A stretch of 64,000 bases of DNA from contig NZ_JACJFN010000004.1 of the NCBI RefSeq assembly GCF_014164785.1, forward strand, positions 470,582 through 534,581. The letters are read 5' to 3'. Shown here piece after piece: positions 24,485 through 33,486 of the stretch. A program made the position numbers and the translations under genes. Position 1 is the stretch's first letter. The number at the start of each line of letters is the position of its first letter. The stretch comes from Aquipseudomonas guryensis. GTDB taxonomy: Bacteria; Pseudomonadota; Gammaproteobacteria; Pseudomonadales; Pseudomonadaceae. Below the pieces are notes generated by a model that saw only the letters and a list, made by a program, of their open reading frames with translations, did no database searches and had not been told where the DNA came from.

Positions 24485-24518
24485 TTGCGATTATCGATCT
24501 GTAGTTCGATAATCGCGC
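24485..24518. promoter_or_regulatory. paired PcaR-type sites upstream of pcaR
   Basis: Two cores, CGATTATCG (24488-24496) and CGATAATCG (24507-24515), lie 19 bases centre to centre inside a perfect 11-base inverted repeat (24487-24497 with 24506-24516). The second is within GTTCGATAATCGCGC, close to the published PcaR 15-mer GTTCGATAATCGCAC (from memory). This suggests autoregulation. Confidence 0.7.
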
Positions 24519-24568
24519 AAATCTCCGTCGCAGTACTTCCACGTTGGAGCTCGCACAGGATCATGACC

Positions 24569-25411
24569 ATGAGCGATGAACCCCGCCTGCCGCTGTCGAC
24601 CCTGGCACCGCCTATCGTGGCCTCGCCGGCCAAGCGCATCGAAGCGCTGACCGGCGATCCGAACTTCATGACCTCGTTGGCCCGTGGCCTGGCGGTGATC
24701 CACGCTTTCCAAGAGCGCAAGCGCCACCTGACCATCGCCCAGATCAGCCACCGCACCGAGATTCCCCGCGCCGCCGTGCGCCGTTGCCTGCATACCCTGA
24801 TCAAGCTGGGTTACGCCACCACCGATGGTCGCACCTATTCGCTGCTGCCCAAGGTGCTCACCCTCGGCCATGCCTACCTGTCGTCGACACCGCTGGCGGT
24901 TACCGCCCAGCCGATCCTCGACCGCCTCAGTGAGCAGCTGCACGAGGCCTGCTCCATGGCCACCCTGGAAGGCGACGAGATTCTCTATATCGCTCGTTCC
25001 GCCACCCCGCAGCGCCTGATTTCAGTGGACCTCAGCGTCGGCAGCCGACTGCCGGCCTACTGCACTTCCATGGGCCGCATCCTGCTGGCTGGCCTTGATG
25101 ACCTGGCCCTGGATGACTATCTGGAACACGCCGACCTGCAGGTGAAGACCAGTCGCACCATTCATACCGTTGAAGGCCTGCGCGCCAACATCGCCGAAAT
25201 CCGCCAGCAGGGCTGGGTGGTTATCGACCAGGAGCTGGAGATTGGCCTGCGTTCGGTGGCAGTACCGTTGAAGGATTCCGCCGGCCAGGTCCTGGCGGCG
25301 CTCAATGTCGGCACCCATGTCAGCCGCGTGTCGCGTCAGGAGTTGGAGACGCGTTACCTGCCGGTGCTGCTGGAGGCTAGCCGGGAGCTGAGTACGCGGC
25401 TGTTCCATTGA
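24569..25411 (+). CDS. pcaR: PcaR, IclR family regulator of the beta-ketoadipate pathway
   Basis: 280 residues. An IclR-type winged helix (about 35-95: F-M-T-S-L-A-R-G-L-A-V-I-H-A-F, L-T-I-A-Q-I-S-H-R-T-E-I-P-R-A-A-V-R-R) and an effector domain (about 110-278, R-L-P-A-Y-C-T-S-M-G-R-I-L-L-A). Close similarity to P. putida PcaR throughout, which activates pcaIJ, pcaF and transport genes in response to beta-ketoadipate. The ATG at 24569 has AGGA eight bases upstream and gives the M-S-D-E start of the family. Paired PcaR-type sites sit before this gene and before pcaI. Confidence 0.93.
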   Translation: MSDEPRLPLSTLAPPIVASPAKRIEALTGDPNFMTSLARGLAVIHAFQERKRHLTIAQISHRTEIPRAAVRRCLHTLIKLGYATTDGRTYSLLPKVLTLGHAYLSSTPLAVTAQPILDRLSEQLHEACSMATLEGDEILYIARSATPQRLISVDLSVGSRLPAYCTSMGRILLAGLDDLALDDYLEHADLQVKTSRTIHTVEGLRANIAEIRQQGWVVIDQELEIGLRSVAVPLKDSAGQVLAALNVGTHVSRVSRQELETRYLPVLLEASRELSTRLFH

Positions 25412-25658
25412 GGGAAGGGGCGCAATCTATGTGCGCTGATCGAACACTTGGCCGAAGGTCGTGTTGAACCCATCGGGCTGCACATTTAGTGTCCACGAGG
25501 TCGCCGGCAGCTGTCTGCCGGCTGGGTTGCCGAGTAACCGTCTGTCCCTTATGTGCTTGCCGGGGCGCTGGCTCACATAGAATCAAGCCAGAGCCTGATG
25601 ACCGGCAGCCTTGCTGCTGCCGCGTAGCCACATAACAACAATACAGAGTGCCTTGCCC

Positions 25659-26615
25659 ATGGACAGTTGCCTGTTGAGTGACAGCAGCCGCGTGTTCGAG
25701 CGTGCCGATCCCTACGCGGTGTCGAACTACGTCAATCAGCACGTCGGTTGCCACGCTATCCGTCTGCCCACCGTCGGGCGGCCGGAGGCCTCGCTCAATC
25801 ACCGCAAGTTTGCCAGTCTGGACCTGTGTCGCATCAGTTATGGCGGCAGCGTGCGGGTCACCTCGCCGGCACTGGAAACCATCTATCACCTGCAGGTGCT
25901 GCTGCGCGGCCACTGCCTGTGGCGCGGGCGTGGCGAGGAACACTATTTCAGCCCAGGCGAGCTGCTGCTGATCAATCCGGATGACCCGGTCGACCTGACC
26001 TATTCGGACGACTGCGAGAAGTTCATCGTCAAGCTGCCCTCAACCCTGCTCGACAAGACCTGCCGTGACAGCCAGTGGCTGCGCCCGGCCGACGGCATTC
26101 GCTTCGCCCCGCGGCACAACCTGCAGCAGCTGGAGGGTTTCACCGGTCTGTTGCAGCTGGTGTGTAGCGAGGCCGAAAGCGCGCAAACGGTTGCGCAGGT
26201 GCAGGAGCAGTACACCCGCATCATCGCCACCAAGCTGTTGGCCCTGCTCAGCAGCAACGTCAGCCGTGTGCTACCGGGGCAGGGCGATGCCAGCTTCGAG
26301 CGCATCGTCCAGTTCATCGAAGACAACCTCAAGCAGGACATCAGCGTCGAGCAGTTGGCACAGCTGGCCCACAGCAGCCCGCGTTCGCTCTATGCGCTGT
26401 TCGAGCGGCACACCGGCACCACGCCGAAGGGCTTCATCCGCCAGAAGAAGCTGGAGCAGATCCGCGCCAGCCTTAGCGACCCGGCCTCACGGGTGCGCAA
26501 TGTCACTGAGGTGGCGCTGGACTATGGCTTCCTGCACCTCGGGCGCTTCTCCGAGAGCTACAAGAGCGCCTTCGGCGAGCTGCCATCCGATACGTTGCGT
26601 CGTCGCGAGTCCTGA
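25659..26615 (+). CDS. benR: BenR, AraC/XylS family activator of benzoate degradation
   Basis: 318 residues. An N-terminal effector domain (about 1-200) opens with V-F-E-R-A-D-P-Y-A-V-S-N-Y-V-N-Q-H-V-G, the BenR/XylS signature, and the C-terminal AraC domain (about 215-315) has S-V-E-Q-L-A-Q-L-A-H-S-S-P-R-S-L-Y and V-T-E-V-A-L-D-Y-G-F-L-H-L-G-R-F. BenR binds benzoate and activates the benA promoter; two matching site pairs lie at 26792-26828. The ATG at 25659 fits the family start but its ribosome site is weak. Located between pcaR and benA, same strand. Confidence 0.93.
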   Translation: MDSCLLSDSSRVFERADPYAVSNYVNQHVGCHAIRLPTVGRPEASLNHRKFASLDLCRISYGGSVRVTSPALETIYHLQVLLRGHCLWRGRGEEHYFSPGELLLINPDDPVDLTYSDDCEKFIVKLPSTLLDKTCRDSQWLRPADGIRFAPRHNLQQLEGFTGLLQLVCSEAESAQTVAQVQEQYTRIIATKLLALLSSNVSRVLPGQGDASFERIVQFIEDNLKQDISVEQLAQLAHSSPRSLYALFERHTGTTPKGFIRQKKLEQIRASLSDPASRVRNVTEVALDYGFLHLGRFSESYKSAFGELPSDTLRRRES

Positions 26616-26791
26616 GCCTATCTCCGTGCGCACCTAGGCCATGCACGTGCTTGGTGGTGCGCATGGCGCCTCCTCCGATCCTGCATAACCCTATCTAGCC
26701 TGCCCATCTTGGGCTGGTATAGCACTCTGTTAATAGCTGCAATCCACGTATTTACTGGTTTGTGCGACTTTGGTCGCGCTGTTCCGGGGTT

Positions 26792-26828
26792 TGCATAAAA
26801 CGGATAAAGGTCCTGCACAAAGCGGATA
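26792..26828 (+). promoter_or_regulatory. tandem BenR/XylS half-site pairs before benA
   Basis: Both TGCA-N6-GGATA units are exact: 26792-26806 and 26814-26828, 22 bases apart, about two helical turns. This is the known BenR/XylS site layout, in which the downstream unit overlaps the -35 region. Confidence 0.85.
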
Positions 26829-26849
26829 TTGCCCGTCAGTTCCCCGTCA

Positions 26850-26855
26850 TAGCCT
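26850..26855 (+). promoter_or_regulatory. -10 element of the benA promoter
   Basis: TAGCCT lies at the distance expected from the downstream BenR unit and resembles the TAGGCT of the related Pm promoter (from memory). Start site is inferred, about 30 bases before the benA ribosome site. Confidence 0.5.
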
Positions 26856-26891
26856 TCATACCGTTGACACAATAACAACGGAGCCATGGCG

Positions 26892-28253
26892 ATGAACCTG
26901 GGACTCGACTACCTGAACGGCCTGCTGCAAGAAGACAAAGAACAGGGCATTTTCCGCTGCAAGCGCGAGATGTTCACCGACCCGCGCCTGTTCGACCTGG
27001 AGATGCAGCACATCTTCGAAGGCAACTGGCTGTACCTGGCCCACGAAAGCCAGATCCCGCAGAACAACGACTACTACACCACCTACATGGGGCGCCAGCC
27101 GATCTTCATCGCGCGCAACAAGGAGGGTGAGCTCAACGCCTTCATCAACGCCTGCAGCCACCGCGGCGCCATGCTGTGCCGCTTCAAGAGCGGCAACAAG
27201 GCCACCTACACCTGCCCGTTCCATGGCTGGACCTTCAACAACAACGGCAAGCTGCTCAAGGTCAAAGACCCCAAGGAAGCCGGCTACCCGGACAGCTTCG
27301 ACTGCGACGGCTCCCATGACCTGAAGAAGGTCGCCCGCTTCGAGTCGTACCGCGGCTTCCTGTTCGGCAGCCTGCGCGAGGACGTGGCGCCGCTGGAAGA
27401 CTTCCTCGGCGAGTCGAAGAAGATCATCGACATGATCTGCGACCAGTCCAGCGAAGGCCTGGAAGTGCTGCGCGGTTCCAGTACCTACGTCTATGAAGGC
27501 AACTGGAAGCTGCAGGCCGAGAACGGCGCCGACGGCTACCACGTCACCGCCGTGCACTGGAACTACGCGGCGACCCAGCAGCAGCGCAAGCTGAAAGAAG
27601 CCGGCGACGATATTCGCGCCATGAGCGCCGGCGGCTGGGGCAAGAAGGGCGGTGGTTTCTACTCCTTCGAGAACGGTCACCTGCTGCTCTGGACGCGCTG
27701 GGACAACCCCGAGGACCGCCCGCTGTTCGCCGACCGCGAGCGCCTGGCTGCCGAGTTCGGCGAGGCTCGCGCCGACTGGATGATCGGCCATTCGCGCAAC
27801 CTGTGCCTGTACCCCAACCTGTACCTGATGGACCAGTTCGGCTCGCAGTTGCGCGTGGCCCGGCCGCTGTCGGTCGACAAGACCGAAGTGACCATCTACT
27901 GCATCGCGCCCAAGGGCGAGAGTGCCGAGGCCCGCGCCCGCCGCATCCGCCAGTACGAAGATTTCTTCAACGTCTCCGGCATGGCCACCCCCGATGACCT
28001 GGAAGAGTTCCGCGCCTGCCAGCAGGGCTTCGCCGGCCGCGCCATGGAATGGAACGACATGTCGCGCGGGGCCAAGCACTGGGTCGACGGCGCCGACGAG
28101 TCGGCCAAGGAAATCGACTTGCACCCGCTGATGAGCGGCGTGCGCACCGAGGACGAAGGTCTGTTCGTGCTGCAGCACCACTACTGGCAGCAGCAGATGA
28201 TCGCCGCGCTGAAAAAGCAGCAAGAGCAACTGATCCACGTGGAGGGCGCGTAA
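26892..28253 (+). CDS. benA: benzoate 1,2-dioxygenase, large (alpha) subunit
   Basis: 453 residues. The Rieske centre is complete (C88, H90, C108, H111 in C-S-H-R-G-A ... C-P-F-H-G-W), and the catalytic domain has the mononuclear-iron helix N-G-A-D-G-Y-H-V-T-A-V-H near residue 213. With BenB and BenC it converts benzoate plus O2 and NADH to the 1,2-dihydrodiol. Length and motifs are normal. The ATG at 26892 has GGAG eight bases upstream; the ATG at 26886 is too close to it. First gene of the benABCDK-catBCA-benEF run; benB follows after one base pair-scale gap. Confidence 0.97.
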   Translation: MNLGLDYLNGLLQEDKEQGIFRCKREMFTDPRLFDLEMQHIFEGNWLYLAHESQIPQNNDYYTTYMGRQPIFIARNKEGELNAFINACSHRGAMLCRFKSGNKATYTCPFHGWTFNNNGKLLKVKDPKEAGYPDSFDCDGSHDLKKVARFESYRGFLFGSLREDVAPLEDFLGESKKIIDMICDQSSEGLEVLRGSSTYVYEGNWKLQAENGADGYHVTAVHWNYAATQQQRKLKEAGDDIRAMSAGGWGKKGGGFYSFENGHLLLWTRWDNPEDRPLFADRERLAAEFGEARADWMIGHSRNLCLYPNLYLMDQFGSQLRVARPLSVDKTEVTIYCIAPKGESAEARARRIRQYEDFFNVSGMATPDDLEEFRACQQGFAGRAMEWNDMSRGAKHWVDGADESAKEIDLHPLMSGVRTEDEGLFVLQHHYWQQQMIAALKKQQEQLIHVEGA

Positions 28254-28742
28254 ATGAGCCTGACCTATGACGCCGTGCGCGATTTCCTCTACCGCGAGGC
28301 GCGCTACCTGGACGACAAGCAATGGGACGAGTGGCTGGAGCTGTACGCGCCGGACGCCGAGTTCTGGATGCCGGCCTGGGATGACAAGGACGAGCTGGTG
28401 GAAAACCCACAGACCGAGATCTCGCTGATCTGGTACGGCAACCGCAGCGGCCTGGAAGACCGGGTGTTCCGTATCCGTACCGAACGCTCCAGCGCCACCA
28501 TTCCGGATACCCGCACTTCGCACAACATCAACAACATCGAGATCGTCGAGCAGGGCGATGGGCTGACCAAGGTGCGCTTCAACTGGCACACCCTGAGCTT
28601 TCGCTACAAGACCGTCGACCACTTCTACGGCACCAGCTTCTACACCCTCGATACGCGTGGCGAGAACCCGCTGATCAAGGCCAAGAAGGTGGTCCTGAAG
28701 AACGACTACGTCAGGCAGGTCATCGACGTTTACCACATCTGA
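28254..28742 (+). CDS. benB: benzoate 1,2-dioxygenase, small (beta) subunit
   Basis: 162 residues, the usual size for the beta subunit of ring-hydroxylating dioxygenases (SnoaL/NTF2-like fold). Motifs include F-L-Y-R-E-A-R-Y-L-D-D-K-Q-W-D-E-W near residue 9, Y-A-P-D-A-E-F-W-M-P-A-W near 32 and R-T-S-H-N-I-N-N near 86. It is structural and helps form the alpha3-beta3 oxygenase. The ATG begins immediately after the benA stop (TAAATG), consistent with coupled translation and equal subunit supply. Confidence 0.96.
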   Translation: MSLTYDAVRDFLYREARYLDDKQWDEWLELYAPDAEFWMPAWDDKDELVENPQTEISLIWYGNRSGLEDRVFRIRTERSSATIPDTRTSHNINNIEIVEQGDGLTKVRFNWHTLSFRYKTVDHFYGTSFYTLDTRGENPLIKAKKVVLKNDYVRQVIDVYHI

Positions 28743-28824
28743 ATCCGCGGCAGCGTTGCCGGCGGGAGCACTGCGCTCCCGTTTCGGGCCGCTGCACGCC
28801 GAAAAACGCATTGCGAGGTGCGCC

Positions 28825-29835
28825 ATGAGCCACAAGATCGCCCTTAATTTCGAAGATGGGGTTACCCGCTTCATTGACGCCAAGGTCGGCGAAACCGTCG
28901 CCGATGCGGCCTACCGCCAGGGCATCAACATCCCGCTGGATTGCCGCGACGGCGCCTGCGGTGCCTGCAAGTGCTTCGCCGAAGGCGGTCAGTACGACCT
29001 CGGCGACGACTATATCGAGGATGCCCTGAGCGAAGCCGAGGCCGAGCAGGGCTATGTGCTGACCTGCCAGATGCGCGCCGAGAGCGACTGCGTGATCCGC
29101 GTGCCGGCTTCCAGTGAGGTGTGCAAGACCCAGCAGGCCAGCTTCGAGGCGGCCATCAGCTCGGTACGCCAGCTGTCTGATAGCACCATCTCCCTGTCGA
29201 TCAAGGGCGAGGCGCTCAATCAGCTGGCCTTCCTGCCGGGCCAGTACGTCAACCTCCGGGTGCCGGGCAGCGAGCAGACCCGCGCTTACTCCTTCAGCAG
29301 CCTGCCCAAGGATGGCGAAGTTAGCTTCCTGATCCGCAACGTGCCGGGCGGGCTGATGAGCAGCTTCCTGACCAACCTGGCCAAGGCCGGCGACAGCATG
29401 ACCCTGGCCGGCCCGCTGGGCAGTTTCTACCTGCGCGAGATCAAGCGGCCATTGCTGCTGCTGGCCGGCGGCACCGGCCTGGCACCCTTCACCGCGATGC
29501 TGGAGAAGATCGCCGAGCAGGGCAGTGCGCATCCGCTGCACCTGATCTACGGGGTGACCAACGATTTCGACCTGGTGGAAATGGACAAGCTCGAGGCCCT
29601 GGCCGCGCGCATTCCCAACTTCAGCTACAGCGCCTGTGTGGCCAACCCGGAAAGCAGCTACCCGCACAAGGGCTACGTCACCCAGCACATCGAGCCCAAG
29701 CACCTCAACGACGGTGAAGTGGATATCTACCTGTGCGGCCCGCCGCCGATGGTCGAGGCCGTCAGCCAGTTCATCCGTGAGCAGGGCATCGCCCCGGCCA
29801 ATTTCTACTACGAGAAGTTCGCCGCATCGGCGTGA
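28825..29835 (+). CDS. benC: benzoate 1,2-dioxygenase electron transfer component
   Basis: 336 residues. An N-terminal plant-type [2Fe-2S] ferredoxin domain (about 1-95) has the cluster motif C-R-D-G-A-C-G-A-C near residue 42 and a fourth Cys in Y-V-L-T-C-Q near 77. FAD (R-A-Y-S-F-S-S near 155) and NAD domains (L-A-G-G-T-G-L-A-P-F near 220, Y-L-C-G-P-P-P-M near 307) follow. It passes electrons from NADH to the BenA Rieske centre. The start at 28825 has GAGGTG upstream and removes a short unlikely extension. Confidence 0.96.
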   Translation: MSHKIALNFEDGVTRFIDAKVGETVADAAYRQGINIPLDCRDGACGACKCFAEGGQYDLGDDYIEDALSEAEAEQGYVLTCQMRAESDCVIRVPASSEVCKTQQASFEAAISSVRQLSDSTISLSIKGEALNQLAFLPGQYVNLRVPGSEQTRAYSFSSLPKDGEVSFLIRNVPGGLMSSFLTNLAKAGDSMTLAGPLGSFYLREIKRPLLLLAGGTGLAPFTAMLEKIAEQGSAHPLHLIYGVTNDFDLVEMDKLEALAARIPNFSYSACVANPESSYPHKGYVTQHIEPKHLNDGEVDIYLCGPPPMVEAVSQFIREQGIAPANFYYEKFAASA

Positions 29836-29853
29836 GCGAGTGAGGTGGGCATG

Positions 29854-30624
29854 ATGAACAAGCGTTTCCAAGACAAGATCGCCGTGGTCACCGGCGCTGC
29901 CCAGGGCATCGGCCGCCGCGTCGCTGAGCGCATCGCCGCCGAGGGCGGCCTGCTGGTGGCGGTGGACCGTTCCGAACTGGTCCACGAGCTTGCCGAGCAA
30001 CTGGGCGGCAACGTGCTGACTCTGACCGCCGACCTGGAGCAGCCCGGAGATTGCCAGGGCGTGATGCAGGCCGCCGTGGCGCGCTTCGGCCGCCTGGACA
30101 TCCTGATCAACAACGTCGGCGGCACCATCTGGGCCAAGCCGTTCGAGCACTACGAAACCGCACAGATCGAAGCCGAGGTGCGTCGCTCGCTGTTCCCCAC
30201 CCTGTGGTGCTGCCACGCCGCGCTCCCGCAGATGCTGGAGCAGGGCAGCGGCGCCATCGTAAACGTGTCCTCCATCGCTACTCGCGGGGTCAACCGTGTG
30301 CCTTACGGCGCGGCCAAGGGCGGGGTGAATGCCCTGACCGCCTGTCTGGCGTTCGAGACCGCCGAGCGCGGCATCCGCGTCAACGCCACCGCTCCCGGAG
30401 GCACCGAGGCGCCGCCGCGGCGCATCCCGCGCAATGCCGCCGAACAGAGCGCCGAGGAGAAGGGCTGGTACCAGCAGATAGTCACGCAGACCCTCGAAAG
30501 CAGCCTGATGAAGCGCTACGGAACCATCGACGAACAGGTCGGCGCCATCCTTTTTCTCGCCTCGGACGAGGCCTCCTACATCACCGGCGTCACCCTGCCG
30601 GTAGGCGGCGGCGACCTGGGCTAG
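29854..30624 (+). CDS. benD: benzoate diol dehydrogenase (cis-1,2-dihydroxycyclohexadiene-1-carboxylate dehydrogenase)
   Basis: 256 residues, classical SDR: cofactor motif T-G-A-A-Q-G-I-G near residue 12, N-N-V-G-G near 87, catalytic Ser in N-V-S-S-I-A-T and Tyr-Lys in V-P-Y-G-A-A-K-G-G near 149. It oxidises and decarboxylates the diol formed by BenABC to catechol, giving NADH. The ATG at 29854 is seven bases after AGGT and matches the M-N-x-R-F start of relatives; ATG 29851 is also in frame. It follows benC by 18 bases in the operon. Confidence 0.94.
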   Translation: MNKRFQDKIAVVTGAAQGIGRRVAERIAAEGGLLVAVDRSELVHELAEQLGGNVLTLTADLEQPGDCQGVMQAAVARFGRLDILINNVGGTIWAKPFEHYETAQIEAEVRRSLFPTLWCCHAALPQMLEQGSGAIVNVSSIATRGVNRVPYGAAKGGVNALTACLAFETAERGIRVNATAPGGTEAPPRRIPRNAAEQSAEEKGWYQQIVTQTLESSLMKRYGTIDEQVGAILFLASDEASYITGVTLPVGGGDLG

Positions 30625-30688
30625 TGCCCGGTCGCGCCTTCCAGTCCAACAGTCGTTCACAACAAAAACAACAGAGAGAACTGATGCC

Positions 30689-32029
30689 ATGCGACAGATA
30701 GACGTACACCAAATCATCGATAACGCGCGCTTCAGCCGCTTCCACTGGATGGTCATGGCGCTCTGCGCGCTGCTGCTGATCTTCGACGGCTACGACCTGT
30801 TCATCTACGGCGTGGTGCTGCCGTCGATCATGCAGGAGTGGGGCCTGACCCCGCTGCAGGCGGGCGCCCTGGGCAGCTATGCACTGTTCGGCATGATGTT
30901 CGGTGCCCTGTGCTTTGGCACCCTGGCCGACAAGATCGGGCGCAAGAAGGGCATCGCCATCTGCTTCGCGCTGTTTTCCAGTGCGACCATCATCAACGGC
31001 TTCGCCAGCAATCCCACCGAGTTCGGCATCTGTCGTTTCCTCGCCGGTCTCGGTTGCGGTGGCCTGATGCCCAATGCCGTGGCACTGATGAACGAATACG
31101 CGCCCAAGCGCCTGCGCAGCACCCTGGTGGCCATCATGTTCAGTGGCTACTCGCTGGGCGGTATGCTCGCCGCCGGCGTCGGCATCTACATGCTGCCGCG
31201 CTTCGGCTGGGAGTCGATGTTCTTCGCCGCCGCCTTACCGCTGCTGCTGTTGCCGCTGATTCTCTGGTGGCTGCCGGAGTCGGTCGGCTTCCTGGTGCGC
31301 CAGGGTCGTTACGAGCAGGCTCGCGCGGTGTTGCAGAAGATCCAGCCGGAACTTCAGATCGACGCGTCTGACCAGCTGCACATGAGTGACAGCAAGGGCA
31401 AGGGCGTAGCCGTGTTCGAGTTGTTCCGCGACGGCCGAGCGCTGCGCACCCTGTGCCTGTGGCTGGCGTTCTTCTGCTGCCTGCTGATGGTCTACGCCCT
31501 GAGTTCCTGGCTGCCCAAACTGATGGCCAACACCGGCTACAGCCTGGGTTCGAGCCTGTCGTTCCTGCTCGCCTTGAACTTCGGCGGCATGGCCGGGGCC
31601 ATCCTCGGCGGCTGGCTTGGCGACCGCTTCAACCTGAGCAAGGTAATGGTTGCATTCTTCGCCGCCGCCGCCGTGTCGATCAGCCTGCTTGGCTTCAAGA
31701 GCCCGACGCCGCTGCTGTACGGCCTGATCTTCGTTGCCGGCGCCACCACCATCGGCACGCAGATCCTGCTGTACGCCGGCGCCGCGCAGTTCTACGGCCT
31801 GTCTATCCGCTCCACCGGTCTCGGCTGGGCCTCCGGCATCGGCCGCAACGGCGCCATCGTCGGCCCGCTGCTGGGCGGCGCTCTGATGGGCATCAACCTG
31901 CCGCTGCAACTGAACTTCATGGCCTTTGCCATCCCCGGCGCCATCGCCGCCATCGCCATGAGCGTGTTCGCCGTCAGTGCCAAGCGTCGGCAGAGCGCAG
32001 GCGCGGCAATGGTTGGCGCCAAGGCCTGA
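30689..32029 (+). CDS. benK: benzoate:H+ symporter, MFS aromatic acid family
   Basis: 446 residues, twelve predicted helices. The AAHS family motifs are present: D-G-Y-D-L-F-I-Y-G near residue 32 (Asp in helix 1), G-T-L-A-D-K-I-G-R-K-K-G near 79 in the first cytoplasmic loop, and G-R-N-G-A-I-V-G-P near 390. Relatives import benzoate or 4-hydroxybenzoate with protons; the position between benD and catB supports benzoate. A purine-rich stretch (GAGAGA) precedes the ATG. The stop is only 28 bases before catB, so no separate promoter is obvious between them. Confidence 0.93.
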   Translation: MRQIDVHQIIDNARFSRFHWMVMALCALLLIFDGYDLFIYGVVLPSIMQEWGLTPLQAGALGSYALFGMMFGALCFGTLADKIGRKKGIAICFALFSSATIINGFASNPTEFGICRFLAGLGCGGLMPNAVALMNEYAPKRLRSTLVAIMFSGYSLGGMLAAGVGIYMLPRFGWESMFFAAALPLLLLPLILWWLPESVGFLVRQGRYEQARAVLQKIQPELQIDASDQLHMSDSKGKGVAVFELFRDGRALRTLCLWLAFFCCLLMVYALSSWLPKLMANTGYSLGSSLSFLLALNFGGMAGAILGGWLGDRFNLSKVMVAFFAAAAVSISLLGFKSPTPLLYGLIFVAGATTIGTQILLYAGAAQFYGLSIRSTGLGWASGIGRNGAIVGPLLGGALMGINLPLQLNFMAFAIPGAIAAIAMSVFAVSAKRRQSAGAAMVGAKA

Positions 32030-32057
32030 GCCTTAACCCTCTAACTGGAAGCGTGAA

Positions 32058-33179
32058 ATGAGCCAAGTTCTGATCGAAAGCGTGTCGGCGGTGATCGTCG
32101 ATCTGCCGACCATCCGCCCGCACAAGCTGGCGATGCACACCATGCAGCAGCAGACCCTGGTGGTGATCCGCGTGCGCTGCAGTGACGGCCTCGAAGGCAT
32201 CGGCGAGTCGACCACCATCGGTGGCTTGGCCTATGGCAACGAGAGCCCGGAGAGCATCAAGCAGAACATCGACAGCCACCTCGGCCCGCTGCTGGTCGGT
32301 CAGGACTCGGCCAATATCAATGCCGCCATGCTGCGCCTGGACAAGGCGGCCAAGGGCAACACCTTCGCCAAGTCCGGCCTGGAAAGCGCGCTGCTCGACG
32401 CCCAGGGCAAGCGCCTGGGCCTGGCGGTCAGTGAGTTACTCGGCGGCCGCGTGCGCGACAGCCTGGAAGTGGCCTGGACCCTGGCTTCCGGCGATACCAC
32501 CAAGGACATCGCCGAGGCCGAGCAGATGCTCGATCTGCGTCGGCACCGCATCTTCAAGCTGAAGATCGGCGCCAACCCGGTGAGCCAGGATCTCAAGCAC
32601 GTCATCGCCATCAAGCAGGCCCTGGGCGAGCGCGCCAGCGTGCGGGTCGACGTCAACCAGGGCTGGGACGAGTCCCAGGCCATCCGCGCCTGCCAGGTGC
32701 TGGGCGACAACGGCATCGACCTGATCGAACAGCCCATCTCGCGGATCAACCGCGCCGGCCAGGTGCGCCTGAACCAGCGCAGCCCGGCGCCGATCATGGC
32801 CGACGAATCGATCGAGAGCGTCGAGGACGCCTTCAGCCTGGCGGCCGACGGAGCGGCCTCGGTGTTCGCCCTGAAGATCGCCAAGAACGGCGGCCCGCGC
32901 GCCGTACTGCGCACCGCGCAGATCGCAGAAAGCGCCGGCATCGCCCTGTACGGCGGCACCATGCTCGAAGGCGCCATCGGCACCCTGGCCTCGGCCCATG
33001 CCTTCGTCACGCTGCGCCAGCTGACCTGGGGCACCGAGCTGTTCGGCCCGCTGCTGCTGACCGAAGAAATCGTCACCGAGGCGCCGGTTTACCGCGACTT
33101 CGCCCTGCAGATGCCGCGCACCCCGGGCCTGGGCCTGACCCTGGACGAAGAGCGCCTGGCGTTCTTCGCCCGCAAGTAG
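32058..33179 (+). CDS. catB: muconate cycloisomerase
   Basis: 373 residues of the enolase superfamily (muconate lactonizing enzyme). Catalytic Lys pair in F-K-L-K-I-G near 169, metal ligands in R-V-D-V-N-Q near 198, D-L-I-E-Q-P near 223 and M-A-D-E-S-I near 248, and the second acid/base Lys in F-A-L-K-I-A-K-N-G-G near 273. It converts cis,cis-muconate to muconolactone using Mn2+. Usually catBCA is preceded by a divergent catR; here no LysR gene is nearby and catB directly follows benK, so it should be transcribed from the benA promoter. Confidence 0.97.
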   Translation: MSQVLIESVSAVIVDLPTIRPHKLAMHTMQQQTLVVIRVRCSDGLEGIGESTTIGGLAYGNESPESIKQNIDSHLGPLLVGQDSANINAAMLRLDKAAKGNTFAKSGLESALLDAQGKRLGLAVSELLGGRVRDSLEVAWTLASGDTTKDIAEAEQMLDLRRHRIFKLKIGANPVSQDLKHVIAIKQALGERASVRVDVNQGWDESQAIRACQVLGDNGIDLIEQPISRINRAGQVRLNQRSPAPIMADESIESVEDAFSLAADGAASVFALKIAKNGGPRAVLRTAQIAESAGIALYGGTMLEGAIGTLASAHAFVTLRQLTWGTELFGPLLLTEEIVTEAPVYRDFALQMPRTPGLGLTLDEERLAFFARK

Positions 33180-33195
33180 AGCGGAGGAAATTCCC

Positions 33196-33486
33196 ATGCT
33201 GTTCCACGTAAAGATGACCGTCCGCCTGCCGGCCGACATGGACCCGGCCAAGGCCGCCCAGCTCAAGGCCGACGAGAAGGAACTGGCCCAGGGCCTAATG
33301 CGCGAAGGCAAGTGGCGCCACCTGTGGCGCATCGCCGGGCACTACGCCAACTACAGCGTATTCGACGTGGCCAGCGTCGAGGCCCTGCACGACACCCTGC
33401 TGCAGCTGCCGCTGTTCCCCTACATGGATATCGAAATCGACGGCGTCTGCCGCCACCCCTCGTCGATTCATAGCGACGACCGCTAA
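33196..33486 (+). CDS. catC: muconolactone delta-isomerase
   Basis: 96 residues, the exact family size. The sequence M-L-F-H-V-K-M-T-V-R-L-P and the segment W-R-H-L-W-R-I-A-G-H-Y-A-N-Y-S-V-F-D-V near residue 36, then L-P-L-F-P-Y-M-D-I-E near 76, are diagnostic. It isomerises muconolactone to beta-ketoadipate enol-lactone. A GGAGG-like site precedes the start, 16 bases after catB. A 140-base repeat lies right after its stop. Confidence 0.97.
   Translation: MLFHVKMTVRLPADMDPAKAAQLKADEKELAQGLMREGKWRHLWRIAGHYANYSVFDVASVEALHDTLLQLPLFPYMDIEIDGVCRHPSSIHSDDR

Noticed and set aside
26856..28883. 675-codon minus-strand ORF opposite benA-benB
   Set aside because: It is the shadow of high-GC third-position bias in benA and benB; composition is Val/Leu/Gln/His-rich without domain motifs.
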